Shown here piece by piece: positions 46,881 to 57,677 of a stretch of 64,000 bases of DNA. The position numbers were made by a program, and so were the translations under genes. Positions within the stretch are counted from its first letter, which is position 1; each line of letters starts with the position of its first letter. Where the stretch lies: NCBI GenBank assembly GCA_963839515.1, contig CAWIVN010000025.1:62001-126000 (forward strand), read 5' to 3'. The notes beneath the pieces are model-generated. The model searched no databases and was not told where the DNA came from. It was given only the letters and a program-made list of their open reading frames with translations. This DNA is from Fredericiella sp963839515 (lineage in GTDB: Bacteria > Chloroflexota > Anaerolineae > Caldilineales > Caldilineaceae).

Positions 46881-47003
46881 GTAATGGCTCCTGAGGGGTT
46901 TAACGCCTATGCTAGACAGCAAAGCGTAACGCTGTTGTCAACATTATCGCAATTTTCGCAAGAGTTCGCAAAATCGCGCTGCACTACCCTGACGCGAAGG
47001 TAA

Positions 47004-48839
47004 TCATCGGGCGGCCGGCACGAAGAGAACGGCGCTGTACGGGGCCAGGCGAATAGTCACATATTCGTTCTGGATAGTGCGGCTGCGGTTGCTCACTACG
47101 TCGCGCCAGCTGCCCAGGCAGGGAAAAGGCAGCCCCACCGAGCGTTGCTGGTGGCCGAAGTTGATGGCGACGACGGCGGCACGCCCATCGCCGTCCCAGC
47201 GACGAAAACGCACGACCTTGTCATACGCAAAATCCTCGGGCAAGAATTCGATCCAGTCGCTGCGCAGGGCGGCATGCGTGCGCCTTGTGCGGATTAGCCG
47301 TTGTACGATGCGATAGTGGGCGGCATGCTCCTCGCGTCCCAGCTTCTGCCACTGCATGGGAGCGAAGTCGATCGTGCGCGGGCTGTCGTCACCATACTCC
47401 TGCCCCGCATACAGCATCGGCACGCCCGGGGCCGCCAACAACGCCACCAACCCGCAGCGCGCCAGCGCCAGCGCGGCAGCCTGCACGCTCATGTCCTTCG
47501 GGCGCTCGATATGCCCTGCCGAGTAGAACTTGATCTCGTGCTCAGGCCGTACTTCATCATGGCTGGCCGTATAGTTCACCACCTGCGTGGCAGTGGAATA
47601 CCCGAGATCGCGGAAGCCGCCGATCGTCCGCGCAATATCCTTCTTTTCCCACTGCCAGCGATGGTTGAGTACATCTTCAATGTTGTGGTGGAAGTAACCG
47701 TTCCACACCGCGTCCATCGGCGTCTCTTGTACTAGCTTCAGCGCCGTCTTGTCCCCATGTGTGCCCTCCAGCGTCCAGAACTCGCCGATCAGAATGCAGT
47801 CCGGCTTGACGTTCTTGGCCGCCCAACAGATGGCGCTGATCCCATGATAGGGGTTAAAACCTGGATCTTGCGGGTTGTTGCTGTCGTAGTCGACGCCGCC
47901 CACCCAGTCAAACCGAAAACCGTCGACGTGATATTCCTGGAGCCAAAAACGCACGATATCCTGGAAATAGCGCGTTGTTTCAGGATCAAAATGATCCCAG
48001 TCCACGCCGCCCCACATGTTGATGGCGGGTGGCGTGTGATGAAAAAACGGGTTCCAGTCGCTCCATCGTTCGCCGTTGTCCCCATACATGGGCGGATACA
48101 TCTGGTAGTAAGGATGCTCGCCCCAGGCATGGTTAAACGCAACGTCCAGAATCACGGCAATTCCGTTGCGGTGGCATTCGTTGACAAAAGTCTTCAGATC
48201 GTGCGGATTGCCATAGGTATTGGCAATGGCGTGATAGAACACGGGGTTGTAGCCCCAGCTGGAGTCGCCCGGAAATGCCTGGATCGGCATCAGTTCGACG
48301 GCGTTGACGCCTGTGCGCACCATGTGGGGAATCAGGCTGCGCAGTCGCTCAAGGTTGCCGAACAGCGGCCGGTTGCCGTGCCAGATGCCGGCCGCATCGC
48401 GCACGCATACCTCGTAAATGATCAGGTCGCGCAACGGCGGTGTGCGCCAGTCGCCATCTGTCCAGCGAAAGCGATGCACCTTGGCAGGCAGTACGCCCCA
48501 TGGCGCCTTGGGCGTCCACTCCACCTGCGTGGCGTACGGGTCGCCGACCCAGGCATGCGTATCGTCGTCCACCAGAATGTAAAAACCGTAGCGCGTCTGC
48601 CCCGGGTGGCGAATCGTCGTCCACCAGGTGCCCGAACCGTCGGTTTGCAGCGGGTGGGCGCGCGTGTCCCAGTTGTTAAAATCGCCGACGACGCTGACAA
48701 AGGGCTTGTGGGGTGCGCGCAGCACAAAAGTGACAGTGCCGGGCCGCATCAGGTCAATGTGCGCGCCGCCGCGGATATCGGACGGCAACCGCTCGCTCGT
48801 GTGGGCGCGGCGGAAGAGGTCGTTAAACTTTGAAACCAT
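47004..48839 (-). CDS. GH13 alpha-amylase-family enzyme with CBM48 (branching/debranching-like)
   Basis: 611 residues. N-terminal CBM48-type domain (VTFVLRAPHKPFVSVVGDFNNWD, about 35-58), then the barrel with LMPIQAFPGDSSWGYNP, DVAFNHAWGEHPYY, nucleophile Asp in VDGFRFDWVGG, acid Glu in ILIGEFWT and the HD of NYTASHDE; C-terminal beta domain. It acts on alpha-1,4/1,6 glucans, as branching enzyme, maltooligosyltrehalose hydrolase or pullulanase relative; exact specificity is unclear. No signal peptide, so cytoplasmic glycogen metabolism is likely. Followed by the GalU-like gene with a 120-bp gap. Confidence 0.87.
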   Translation of the reverse strand: MVSKFNDLFRRAHTSERLPSDIRGGAHIDLMRPGTVTFVLRAPHKPFVSVVGDFNNWDTRAHPLQTDGSGTWWTTIRHPGQTRYGFYILVDDDTHAWVGDPYATQVEWTPKAPWGVLPAKVHRFRWTDGDWRTPPLRDLIIYEVCVRDAAGIWHGNRPLFGNLERLRSLIPHMVRTGVNAVELMPIQAFPGDSSWGYNPVFYHAIANTYGNPHDLKTFVNECHRNGIAVILDVAFNHAWGEHPYYQMYPPMYGDNGERWSDWNPFFHHTPPAINMWGGVDWDHFDPETTRYFQDIVRFWLQEYHVDGFRFDWVGGVDYDSNNPQDPGFNPYHGISAICWAAKNVKPDCILIGEFWTLEGTHGDKTALKLVQETPMDAVWNGYFHHNIEDVLNHRWQWEKKDIARTIGGFRDLGYSTATQVVNYTASHDEVRPEHEIKFYSAGHIERPKDMSVQAAALALARCGLVALLAAPGVPMLYAGQEYGDDSPRTIDFAPMQWQKLGREEHAAHYRIVQRLIRTRRTHAALRSDWIEFLPEDFAYDKVVRFRRWDGDGRAAVVAINFGHQQRSVGLPFPCLGSWRDVVSNRSRTIQNEYVTIRLAPYSAVLFVPAAR

Positions 48840-48849
48840 AGATGAAGAT

Positions 48850-48928
48850 GAGAGGGTGAGAGGGTAAGGGCCAATCCACGTCCCCGGGACCTGCGAGGTC
48901 CCGGGGACATTTACCCTCTCACCCTCTC
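48850..48928. repeat. Nested long inverted repeat with GTCCCCGGGACCT core
   Basis: Outer 18-bp perfect arms 48850-48867 and 48911-48928 (GAGAGGGTGAGAGGGTAA and complement) enclose a second perfect 13-bp palindrome 48880-48892/48896-48908 related to the one at 1904-1934. It fills the 108-bp gap after icd and before the GH13 start, where it may end or attenuate the icd message. Confidence 0.8.
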
Positions 48929-48947
48929 ACTCTCTCTCATATTTCCT

Positions 48948-50192
<1,245 letters not shown>

Positions 50193-50396
50193 TTGGAGCT
50201 CTCCCTTGTGATGGTCCAGCAGTAGCTGGCAGTAGCTAGTGCAGAAAATGCTGGTTTGCGCCTGGTGTGGGTGCGCTTCTTTGCGGCGCAGTGTACCAAA
50301 GAGAGATCGATCAGTCCATTTTTTAGGCGATAGGGGACAAAAATAGGTGTCTGGCGCAGAAATTTGTAGGGGCACAAGGTCCGGCGGAATAACCAA

Positions 50397-50429
50397 GAAA
50401 CCGAGTTTCTGTGAGAAACTCGGTTTCTG
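50397..50429. repeat. GAAACCGAGTTTC inverted repeat, copy 2
   Basis: 15-bp perfect arms 50397-50411 and 50415-50429 around GTG. Same arms as the element at 22799-22844. Lies in the 291-bp gap between icd and the small membrane protein gene, otherwise featureless. Confidence 0.75.
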
Positions 50430-50483
50430 CCCCCAACGCCATGGTGGTAGCGCCGGGCCAAATGCATGAACCCCATCGAAAAC

Positions 50484-51029
50484 CTATACGCCCGCGTCTG
50501 CTCGGTCTTGTTTGGCCAGCAGTACGGCCGCACCCATCAGCGAGAGCCCGGCCAGACTGAGCGGAGCCAACGGCGGCGGAACCTCTTCACCACCTTCTCG
50601 TCCACCACCCTCGCTGCCCTCGCCAGTCTCACCAGTCTCACCACCCTCTTGCGCTGCCATGCGTTCGCCGTCGGCGGACGGCCGGTAAGCAACCGTCATG
50701 TTCGCCGCAGCGCTGACCTGTACCAGTGACGGCCGGGCCGCCTCGCTCTCTTCCGACCGGCTCTCAAAATGTTCGTAGGTGCCGATCAGGCCGGCGACAG
50801 AAACGAGGGCCAGCAGAACTGCCAGTCCAATGCGCAGCCCACGCTTTGCGAACAAGCCAAGTAATACTGCCACTAAGCCGATGACTGTCGCGGCAAAGCC
50901 AATGAGCTGTGTGCCCTGCCAATGACGATAAAGATACAGCTCACCTAATACGACCAGAAAGCCGCCGGCTAACAACAGCAACAGAATCGGCGTCAGATAC
51001 CGGCGGACGATCACCTGCAGATTTGTCAT
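50484..51029 (-). CDS. Small membrane protein of unknown function
   Basis: 181 residues from ATG 51029 with GGAAGG 5 bases upstream. Three membrane helices in the first 80 residues (RRYLTPILLLLLAGGFLVVLGELYLY; GFAATVIGLVAVLLGLF; IGLAVLLALVSVAGLIGTY, in sequence), an extracytoplasmic Glu/Gly-rich stretch (GGETGETGEGSEGGG) and a fourth helix near the C terminus. No family recognised. Isolated gene, same strand as icd. Confidence 0.65.
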   Translation of the reverse strand: MTNLQVIVRRYLTPILLLLLAGGFLVVLGELYLYRHWQGTQLIGFAATVIGLVAVLLGLFAKRGLRIGLAVLLALVSVAGLIGTYEHFESRSEESEAARPSLVQVSAAANMTVAYRPSADGERMAAQEGGETGETGEGSEGGGREGGEEVPPPLAPLSLAGLSLMGAAVLLAKQDRADAGV

Positions 51030-51216
51030 ACACACCTTCCGAAACTCGTAAACGCGGTAGCCAACGAAACCCGTTAGCTGGCGGGCCCAATAAGCCCTTA
51101 ACTGAGAGCTTAAAGCTGCCGTGTTCCCGCCCCGCCTTCAAGGAGTTGTGCGAAGGAGTCGTCGAGAAGTTGTTAAGCCTGGTCAGTCCTGAACGACCTC
51201 ATGCGTGCCGGTGCGC

Positions 51217-52014
51217 CTACGCCAGGTCCTGTTGCACCTGCGCAAGCCACGCCGCATCGTCGGCGCGAAACTCCTCGCCGTTGCGTGATCGGCTCCACGG
51301 CCCGACAAGCCAGTAGATGAGGTCGGCGACTTCCGCGGTAGCGCCAAGTGCGCCGCTTGCATGCAGGTCATGAAAATGAGTCATGTCCAGGCGAGTTTCG
51401 GTGGTGTCGACGCTGCGGATGTCTTCCTGCATCGGCGTGTCTACAGAGCCGGGATAGAGCACGTTGACGCTCACCTTGGAGCCCGTCAGTTCCAGCGCCA
51501 GCGCGCGCGTAAACATGTCCAACCCTGCCTTGGCCGTGCAATAGGCGCTGAGCCCCATGATGGGCGTGCTCGACGCTCCGCTGCTGATGTTGAGAATGCG
51601 CCCGTACCCCTGGTCGATCATGACCGGCAGCACGTTGCGCACCATGAAGAACGGCCCGAGCAGGTTGATCATGATATTGTATGCCCATTCCTCCGGGTCT
51701 ACGTCGAGCACCTCTTCCAGCGGCCAGATGACCCCGGCGTTGTTCACCAAAATGTCCACGCGATCAAATTGTTCGAGTGCCGCCTCGACAATCTCTTCGA
51801 CGCCCGCCAGATCGCTTACGTCGGCGGCCACCGCAATGGCGCGGCCGCCCTTCTTGCGCAATTCAGCTGCCAGCGCCTCTACTTCCTCTTCCGTGCGCGC
51901 CGCCAACACGACTGACGCACCGGCAGCCGCCAGCCGCCGCGCCGCTGCCGCGCCGATGCCGCGCCCGCCGCCTGTTATGATCGCAACTTGTCCCTGCAAC
52001 TTTTTCCCAGCCAT
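51217..52014 (-). CDS. SDR-family oxidoreductase
   Basis: 265 residues from ATG 52014 (MAGKKLQGQV), AGGAG upstream. Classical SDR: TGGGRGIGAAAARRLA (14-29), NNAGVIWPLEE, catalytic Ser in ISSGASS, YCTAKAG, PGSVDTPM. FabG/3-oxoacyl-ACP-reductase-like, NAD(P)-dependent, unknown substrate. The C-terminal 40 residues (SRNGEEFRADDAAWLAQVQQDL) are unusual for the family. Confidence 0.86.
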   Translation of the reverse strand: MAGKKLQGQVAIITGGGRGIGAAAARRLAAAGASVVLAARTEEEVEALAAELRKKGGRAIAVAADVSDLAGVEEIVEAALEQFDRVDILVNNAGVIWPLEEVLDVDPEEWAYNIMINLLGPFFMVRNVLPVMIDQGYGRILNISSGASSTPIMGLSAYCTAKAGLDMFTRALALELTGSKVSVNVLYPGSVDTPMQEDIRSVDTTETRLDMTHFHDLHASGALGATAEVADLIYWLVGPWSRSRNGEEFRADDAAWLAQVQQDLA

Positions 52015-52250
52015 ACCACTCCTGCGGCGACTGCCGGTTGTTCCGGTGCGACCTGCTGTTGCGGTGGTCCCCGGCCGATAAGTGTTATACAACGAGTCTA
52101 TCATACCTGCATCGCAAACCGGCAGGTAGCTGTGCCGCCTCGATATTGCCTATGATATTAGAAATGATCTGCCCCGGCTCTCCAGGCGAATTGACTTTTG
52201 CACGCGCACGCATCACAATAGGCGCGTCGTAACCAACTTTACACCTAGCG

Positions 52251-52817
52251 ATGCTCATGGCCCTTACCGAAATTGAACTGCTGCAACAGATCGCGCAGCA
52301 AGACCAGCAAGCGTTGCTGACGCTTTACCAACAGTATGGCAACCTCGTCTACAGCTTGAGTTTGCGCGTGCTGCGCCAGCCGGCCATGGCCGAAGAGATC
52401 ACGCAAGACATCTTTCTCAAGCTCTGGCGCCAACCGGACCGCTGGAATCCGTCACTTGGCCAGTTCAGCAGTTGGTTGCTGACGATCACGCGTAACGCCG
52501 CCATTGACCGCCTGCGCCGCGAGGGCAGGCAGGCGCCGGCCTCCTGGGACCAGACCGACGAGTCGAGTGACCTCCTCTCCGATGCCAGTTCCTATATCGC
52601 CAATCAAGCCAATTGGGTGAACGGCCAGGTCCTGCGCCGGCTGCTCCAAAGTCTTCCCGGCGAACAACGTCAGCTGATTGAACTGGCATTCTATGATGGC
52701 TATACACATAGCGAGTTGGCCGAATTGCTGCACCTTCCCTTGGGCACGGTCAAAACGCGCCTGCGCATGGGCATGCAGAAACTGCGTTTGCTGTGGGAAG
52801 AGAGCGAACGAGGTTGA
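52251..52817 (+). CDS. ECF sigma factor (SigK/RpoE group)
   Basis: 188 residues (a second ATG, MALTEI, at 52257 is an equal candidate). Region 2: ALLTLYQQYGNLVYSLSLRVL, AEEITQDIFLKLWRQPDRW and FSSWLLTITRNAAIDRLRRE; region 4: LPGEQRQLIELAFYDGYTHSELAELLHLPLGTVKTRLRMGMQKL. Ninety-three bases before a membrane anti-sigma gene of RskA type, the usual partner arrangement of SigK. Confidence 0.92.
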   Translation: MLMALTEIELLQQIAQQDQQALLTLYQQYGNLVYSLSLRVLRQPAMAEEITQDIFLKLWRQPDRWNPSLGQFSSWLLTITRNAAIDRLRREGRQAPASWDQTDESSDLLSDASSYIANQANWVNGQVLRRLLQSLPGEQRQLIELAFYDGYTHSELAELLHLPLGTVKTRLRMGMQKLRLLWEESERG

Positions 52818-52910
52818 AGCCGGCTGCACTTGACCCATCCAATCGGGACAATTGTAGCGTTATCTGATAGCATGGAAGTCGTTGCAATTCTGTGGGGTTT
52901 ATAGGACGTG

Positions 52911-53834
52911 ATGAAAGCGCCTGGCGCGCCGCAGGAACCCGTCGATCCGGGCCTGCCGCCTAATCTACTGGACTTGGCGCCTGCCTTCGCTATCGGTGCA
53001 ACCGATGCCGACGAGGCTGCTGCCGTTTTGCGCGCAATTGCCCGCTCGGCTGGCGATTCTACTGCCGCACCGCAGGTGGCGGCAGAGGTTGCGGCTTACG
53101 AAGAGTTGGCCGAACTGCTGCACTATAGCGCGCCGCCGGCCAGCGCCCCCGCGGCACTGGAAGCACGTCTGCGCAGCGCAATCGGCAAGCCGTTGCCGCT
53201 ACCTGCGCCGACACTTGTTTCGGCACCAGAGCTGCCGGTCCCGCCTTCCCGCCGTGCGCGCACCTGGCATTGGCCCCAAACCGTGGCCTTGGTCGCCTCG
53301 GCTGCCGCAGTGCTGCTCTTACTGCTAAACCTCTACTGGCTGCGCGAAATCAGGGCCCTGCATGCTTCCCAGGCCATACTGCAACAGCAGCTGGAGGCAC
53401 AGACTGCGCAGTTCTCGGCCGACATGGCTGAACATACGCGCACGCTGCAAGCCCAGAACGACCAGATCGCAACGCAGGACGCCATCCTCGCCCAGCTCGT
53501 AGCCGGCAACAGCGAACGCTACACGATGCACGCCGTGCAGCCTGGCAGCAGCGCTGTTGCCCAAGTCGCCTGGCTAGGCCAAGACAACACCGCTGTCTTG
53601 CGCGCCGAAGGTTTCCCACCGCTGCAGGAAGGGCAAGCCTACCAACTCTGGCTGATTCGCGGCGACACGCGCACGAGCGGTGGTCTCTTCACCGTTGACG
53701 ATGCCGGCTGCGGCACGTACATTTTTCATCCCACGCAGTCTCTCGATGACTTTGACGGCATGGGCATCACGCCTGAACCCGCTGCCGGCAGCCCAGGCCC
53801 CACGGCGCCGCCGGTGGTGCGCGCCCAGCTGTAG
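52911..53834 (+). CDS. RskA-domain anti-sigma factor
   Basis: 307 residues. N-terminal sensor-binding part with LDLAPAFAIGATDADEAA, a pattern of anti-sigma-K N-domains; one membrane helix (about 122-145, TVALVASAAAVLLLLLNLYWL); a coiled coil (about 148-190); extracytoplasmic RskA C-terminal domain with LPPLQEGQAYQLWLIRG-like FPPLQEGQAYQLWLIRGD and GITPEPAAGSPGPT near the end. Such proteins hold the sigma factor at the membrane until regulated proteolysis. GTG 52908 directly precedes the ATG; AGGA upstream fits the ATG. Confidence 0.87.
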   Translation: MKAPGAPQEPVDPGLPPNLLDLAPAFAIGATDADEAAAVLRAIARSAGDSTAAPQVAAEVAAYEELAELLHYSAPPASAPAALEARLRSAIGKPLPLPAPTLVSAPELPVPPSRRARTWHWPQTVALVASAAAVLLLLLNLYWLREIRALHASQAILQQQLEAQTAQFSADMAEHTRTLQAQNDQIATQDAILAQLVAGNSERYTMHAVQPGSSAVAQVAWLGQDNTAVLRAEGFPPLQEGQAYQLWLIRGDTRTSGGLFTVDDAGCGTYIFHPTQSLDDFDGMGITPEPAAGSPGPTAPPVVRAQL

Positions 53835-53836
53835 CG

Positions 53837-55102
53837 ATGAGCGTACTATCCTCGTCGGGGCCGCCACCCTTCCTGTCCGGGCCGGACTTCAAGGCCGATC
53901 CCTATCCTGCCTACGCCTGGCTGCGCCAACTTGAACCTGTCTTCTGCCGCGTCAGTGCCGACGGCGCGGCGCGTATGTGGTATCTCACACGTTATGAAGA
54001 TGTAGCCGAGGCCCTGCGCGACCACCGCCGCTATGTCAAAGATGTACACAACACCCTGACCGGCGAACAGCTCGCCCAACAGCCGGCTGAGCCTTATCTG
54101 TACAGCTTGCTCACACACCACATGCTCAATGCCGACGGCGATACCCACGCTCGCCTGCGCAGCCTCGTCAATCGAGCCTTCACGGCGCGCATGGTCGAGC
54201 AGTTGACTCCGCGCATCGAGCAGATCGCCCACGTATTGCTCGATCGCGCTGTCCCTAACACTGTCTCTAGCGGTCACATGGACGTGATCGAGGACTACGC
54301 ACTGCCGCTGGCAGTGGAAGTCATCGGCGAACTCCTCGGCATGGGCGAACGCGACCATCACCGCCTGCGCGCTTGGTCGCGGGTCTTGGTTGCCCCTTCC
54401 GCCTCCAGCGCGCGCAACGAAGCCAAGACCGCTAAGCTGCGCCGCGTAATGGAGGACTTTGTTGCCTATCTGCAGCGGCTGTGCGAACAGCGGCGGCGCG
54501 CCCCTCAGCGCGACCTGATCTCTTCGCTGCTGGCCGCCGAAGATGCCGGCGACCGCCTCAGCCAGGAAGAGCTCTACAGCATGGTGCTGCTGATCGTCGT
54601 CGTCGGCCACGAAACCTCCGTCCACCTGATCGGCAATGCAGTCTACAATCTGCTGCTGCGCCCCGATCTCTGGAGCTTTCTGCGTGCCCAGCCGGCCAGG
54701 ATCCCGCAATACGTCGAAGAGCTAATCCGTTTCGACGGCCCGGTAGAGCGCGCCACCATGCGCTTTGCCGCCGAAGATATTGAGCTGCACGGCCACACAA
54801 TCCGCCGCGGTGACGCTGTAAGCCTGGTGCTGGCAGCCGCCCACCGCGACGAGGCGATATTCGGCTGTCCCAACCAACTGCAGATCGAACGCGCCGACAA
54901 CCGCCACTTGGGCTTTGGCTACGGGGTTCACTACTGCCTGGGTGCCCCTTTGGCGCGCGTGGAGGCGCGTGTGGCAATCGCAGCACTGCTGCAGCGCAGC
55001 TCTGCCCCGCAGCTCGTCGTGCCCCCCGCCGATCTGCGCTGGCATGCCAACCCCATTTTACATGGTCTGCGCCGGCTGCCAGTCTGCTGGCCCGTGACCT
55101 GA
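53837..55102 (+). CDS. Cytochrome P450
   Basis: 421 residues, soluble bacterial type. I-helix VVGHETSVHLIGN (about 252-264), ExxR in VEELIRFDGPVERATMRF, and the heme loop FGYGVHYCLGAPLAR with the proximal Cys (near 373). A monooxygenase of unknown substrate; CYP107/CYP102-independent group cannot be assigned by eye. It starts two bases after the anti-sigma stop, so it belongs to the sigma operon, and may be a target of this sigma factor. Ferredoxin partner not in view. Confidence 0.93.
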   Translation: MSVLSSSGPPPFLSGPDFKADPYPAYAWLRQLEPVFCRVSADGAARMWYLTRYEDVAEALRDHRRYVKDVHNTLTGEQLAQQPAEPYLYSLLTHHMLNADGDTHARLRSLVNRAFTARMVEQLTPRIEQIAHVLLDRAVPNTVSSGHMDVIEDYALPLAVEVIGELLGMGERDHHRLRAWSRVLVAPSASSARNEAKTAKLRRVMEDFVAYLQRLCEQRRRAPQRDLISSLLAAEDAGDRLSQEELYSMVLLIVVVGHETSVHLIGNAVYNLLLRPDLWSFLRAQPARIPQYVEELIRFDGPVERATMRFAAEDIELHGHTIRRGDAVSLVLAAAHRDEAIFGCPNQLQIERADNRHLGFGYGVHYCLGAPLARVEARVAIAALLQRSSAPQLVVPPADLRWHANPILHGLRRLPVCWPVT

Positions 55103-55174
55103 AAATTGCGCGTCCACGCCCATGTGACCTGCTGCCAGCATAGCCCCGCCGATTCAATGCCGGCAGCCGTCCTA

Positions 55175-55183
55175 TGGTATACT
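55175..55183 (+). promoter_or_regulatory. Extended -10 promoter giving a nearly leaderless message
   Basis: TGGTATACT with -10 TATACT at 55178-55183. Only eight bases separate it from ATG 55192, so the start would lie at or within about two bases of the ATG. There is no Shine-Dalgarno site before this ATG, which agrees with leaderless initiation. Confidence 0.5.
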
Positions 55184-55191
55184 GACCATCT

Positions 55192-56757
55192 ATGGATCAA
55201 GCTAGTCCGCACGCCGACTCGCCGGCGGCATCCTATAATGACGATATCCTGCGCTCAATGGTCCAGTCTGCGCCTGTTGCCATTGTCGTAGCTGGAGAGG
55301 CAGGCAAGATCGTTCTCGTCAACAACAAGCTGACTGATATGTTTGGCTACGACAGCAGCGAGCTGATCGGTAAATCGATCGAAACGCTGATGCCCGAACG
55401 ATATCGCCGCGGCCACCTTGCCTACCGCGATGAGTACGTCGCCAACCCACGCCAGCGCCCCATGGGCTCCGGATTGGACCTGGCTGGACGCCGGCGCGAC
55501 GGCAGCGAGTTTCCCATCGAGATCGGCCTTAGCTACAATCATAGTGGCGAACGCCTTTGGATAATGGCGACGGTGACCGACATCACGCGGCGCAAACAGA
55601 ACGAGGAATTTCTCGAGCGGCGGGTGCAGGAGCGTACACGCGAGATCGAACGGCGCCGCCAGGTGTCGGACACCCTGCGCGACATCCTGGCTATCCTCAA
55701 TTCGGACCGTCCACTTGCCGAAATTCTGCAGCACATCGTCGTCCAGGCCAGCCTGTTGCTCCAGGCTGACGCCAGCGCTATCTATCAGATGCAGAATTCT
55801 GACAACGCTATCGTCGTCCAGGCAAGCTGCGGTTTCAGCAGCCCGGAGTTGAGCAACCCGTTCACCTTGACCCTACCCACTGTGGGGCAAGTAGTTCAAA
55901 ACGGTGAATCGGTCACAGTCACGACCGGCCATGCCACCCTCGTTGCCAACACCTACTGTGCCCAGCTCGCGGTGCCCTTGCGTATCAAAGAGGAAACCTA
56001 CGGCGGTTTGATGCTCTACTACGTCGAACCGCGCAAGTTTTCGGACGAAGAGATTGAACTTGCCGTCATGTTCGGCGACCAGGCAGTGCTCGCGATCGAA
56101 AATGCCGGCCTGCGGGCGCGCGCCGAACGCACCGCCGTCGCTGCCGAACGCAATCGCATCGCGCGCGATTTGCACGATTCCGTGACTCAAACGCTTTTTT
56201 CCGCAACACTTATTGCAGAGGTGCTGCCCAAGCTGGTCGAACGCAACGGCAACGAGGGTATGCGCCGCTTGGAAGAGCTGCGCCAGTTGACGCGCGGCGC
56301 CTTGGCCGAGATGCGCACCCTGCTGCTGGAGCTGCGGCCGGCCACCTTGATGGAGGTCAACCTTGAAGAACTGCTGCGCCAGTTGACCGAAGCCGCACGC
56401 GGCCGCGCCCGCATCCCTATCGAGCTGCAAGCCCAGATAACAGCGCCGTTGCCGCCCGACGTCAAGGTCGCACTCTACTATATCGCCCAGGAGGCGCTCA
56501 ATAACGTGGCAAAGCATGCCCGCGCCAGCAGCGCCTATGTGAACTTGGCTACCCACCCCTCCGGCGCGGTGCTTTCGGTGCTTGACGACGGCCTGGGCTT
56601 TGATATCGCCCAGGTGACGCCCGAGCATTTAGGCCTCGCCATCATGCGCGAACGCAGCGAATCGATCGACGGCGAGCTGACGATTGAGAGCGCGCCCGGG
56701 GAAGGCACGGAAATCACGATTCGCTGGACGAATCCGGAAATCGCAGGTGGCGGATGA
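55192..56757 (+). CDS. PAS-GAF sensor histidine kinase, NarL/DesK type
   Basis: 521 residues, no membrane helix, cytoplasmic. PAS (about 20-135, with VNNKLTDMFGYDSSELIGKS and DITRRK at the end), short coiled coil, GAF (about 165-310), HisKA_3 with ERNRIARDLHDSVTQTLFSATL (phospho-His in DLHD) and a HATPase with NNVAKHARASS and DDGLGFD. It pairs with the NarL regulator whose ATG overlaps its TGA. The PAS resembles heme/flavin oxygen or redox sensors, but no ligand residue can be assigned. Confidence 0.92.
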   Translation: MDQASPHADSPAASYNDDILRSMVQSAPVAIVVAGEAGKIVLVNNKLTDMFGYDSSELIGKSIETLMPERYRRGHLAYRDEYVANPRQRPMGSGLDLAGRRRDGSEFPIEIGLSYNHSGERLWIMATVTDITRRKQNEEFLERRVQERTREIERRRQVSDTLRDILAILNSDRPLAEILQHIVVQASLLLQADASAIYQMQNSDNAIVVQASCGFSSPELSNPFTLTLPTVGQVVQNGESVTVTTGHATLVANTYCAQLAVPLRIKEETYGGLMLYYVEPRKFSDEEIELAVMFGDQAVLAIENAGLRARAERTAVAAERNRIARDLHDSVTQTLFSATLIAEVLPKLVERNGNEGMRRLEELRQLTRGALAEMRTLLLELRPATLMEVNLEELLRQLTEAARGRARIPIELQAQITAPLPPDVKVALYYIAQEALNNVAKHARASSAYVNLATHPSGAVLSVLDDGLGFDIAQVTPEHLGLAIMRERSESIDGELTIESAPGEGTEITIRWTNPEIAGGG

Positions 56758-57458
56758 GAGGGGGCGAAAATTGGGACAGCCGCCCAGGCGTGCGCCGCGA
56801 AGACGACACGCCCATTCGCGTGATGGTGGTGGATGATCATGCTGTCGTGCGCGGCGGCTTGGCCGCCTTTTTGCTTGCCTATGACGACCTGATGCTAGTA
56901 GGCGAAGCCTCGAACGGGGCAGAGGCCGTCCGCCTCAGCGGCGTCTATCACCCCGACGTAATCCTGATGGACCTCGTGATGCCGGAGATGGATGGAGCCA
57001 CCGCCACACGCCTGATCCGCGAACAGCATCCGGGCATCCGCGTGGTCGCCTTGACGAGCTTCAAGGAAGACGACCTGGTGCAAAATGTGCTCAAGGCTGG
57101 CGCGATCGGCTACCTGCTAAAAAACGTGGCGGCCGACGAACTGGCTGCGGCCATTCGCGCAGCATACGCTGGGCGCCCTACGCTAGCACCCGAAGCTGCC
57201 CAAGTGCTGATTCACAACGCAACCCAACCGCGTTTCCAACCGCTGGGTCACGACCTCACCGAACGGGAGCTTGACGTGCTGGCATTGATGGTGACCGGCA
57301 TGAACAACAGTGAGATTGCCGACAAACTTGTCGTCAGCCGATCTACCATCAAATATCACGTAAGCAACATTCTCTCCAAGCTGCAGGCTACCAGCCGCAC
57401 CGAGGCGGTCGCCTATGCCCTGCAACAAAATCTCGTCAACTATCCTCAAGAAGATTAG
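56754..57458 (+). CDS. NarL/FixJ-family response regulator
   Basis: 234 residues. An N-terminal extension (about 20 residues), receiver with VMVVDDH, phospho-acceptor Asp in VILMDLVMPEMDG and Lys in GYLLKNV, then LuxR-type helix-turn-helix LTERELDVLALMVTGMNNSEIADKL followed by VVSRSTIKYHVSNIL. Cognate regulator of the PAS-GAF kinase (ATGA overlap). Its targets may include the receiver and flavoprotein genes that follow. Confidence 0.94.
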   Translation: MRGGENWDSRPGVRREDDTPIRVMVVDDHAVVRGGLAAFLLAYDDLMLVGEASNGAEAVRLSGVYHPDVILMDLVMPEMDGATATRLIREQHPGIRVVALTSFKEDDLVQNVLKAGAIGYLLKNVAADELAAAIRAAYAGRPTLAPEAAQVLIHNATQPRFQPLGHDLTERELDVLALMVTGMNNSEIADKLVVSRSTIKYHVSNILSKLQATSRTEAVAYALQQNLVNYPQED

Positions 57459-57491
57459 GTTTTTCTCCCCATGTTTGCTGGCCAACCAGTT

Positions 57492-57511
57492 GCCTAGCCA
57501 ACTGGCTAGGC
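57492..57511. repeat. Compact palindrome after the NarL regulator
   Basis: GCCTAGCCA (57492-57500) and TGGCTAGGC (57503-57511) are perfect 9-bp arms with a 2-base centre; an alternative pairing CCAGTT/AACTGG (57486-57491 and 57500-57505) overlaps it. Could terminate the kinase-regulator message or serve as an operator; the 219-bp gap up to 57677 shows nothing else but a GGCGAGC/GCTCGCC pair near 57620. Confidence 0.45.
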
Positions 57512-57677
57512 ACAAAACTGCACTAATGGCGGCGCAAAGTCTCCCCGCTTGTCTAGCGATTCGCGCCGCAACATCCTTTACACTACCTATGCGGACTCCA
57601 GGTCCGCCGTCCCAACGTGGCGAGCAGGCTCGCCGCCTGCGCGCTGCACTTGATAGACAGGTAGGGAGCAATATTTC

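Noticed and set aside
46881..47003. TTGACA at about 46933-46938 (minus) as promoter for the GalU-like gene
   Set aside because: No acceptable -10 lies at 16-18 bp; kept out of the feature list.
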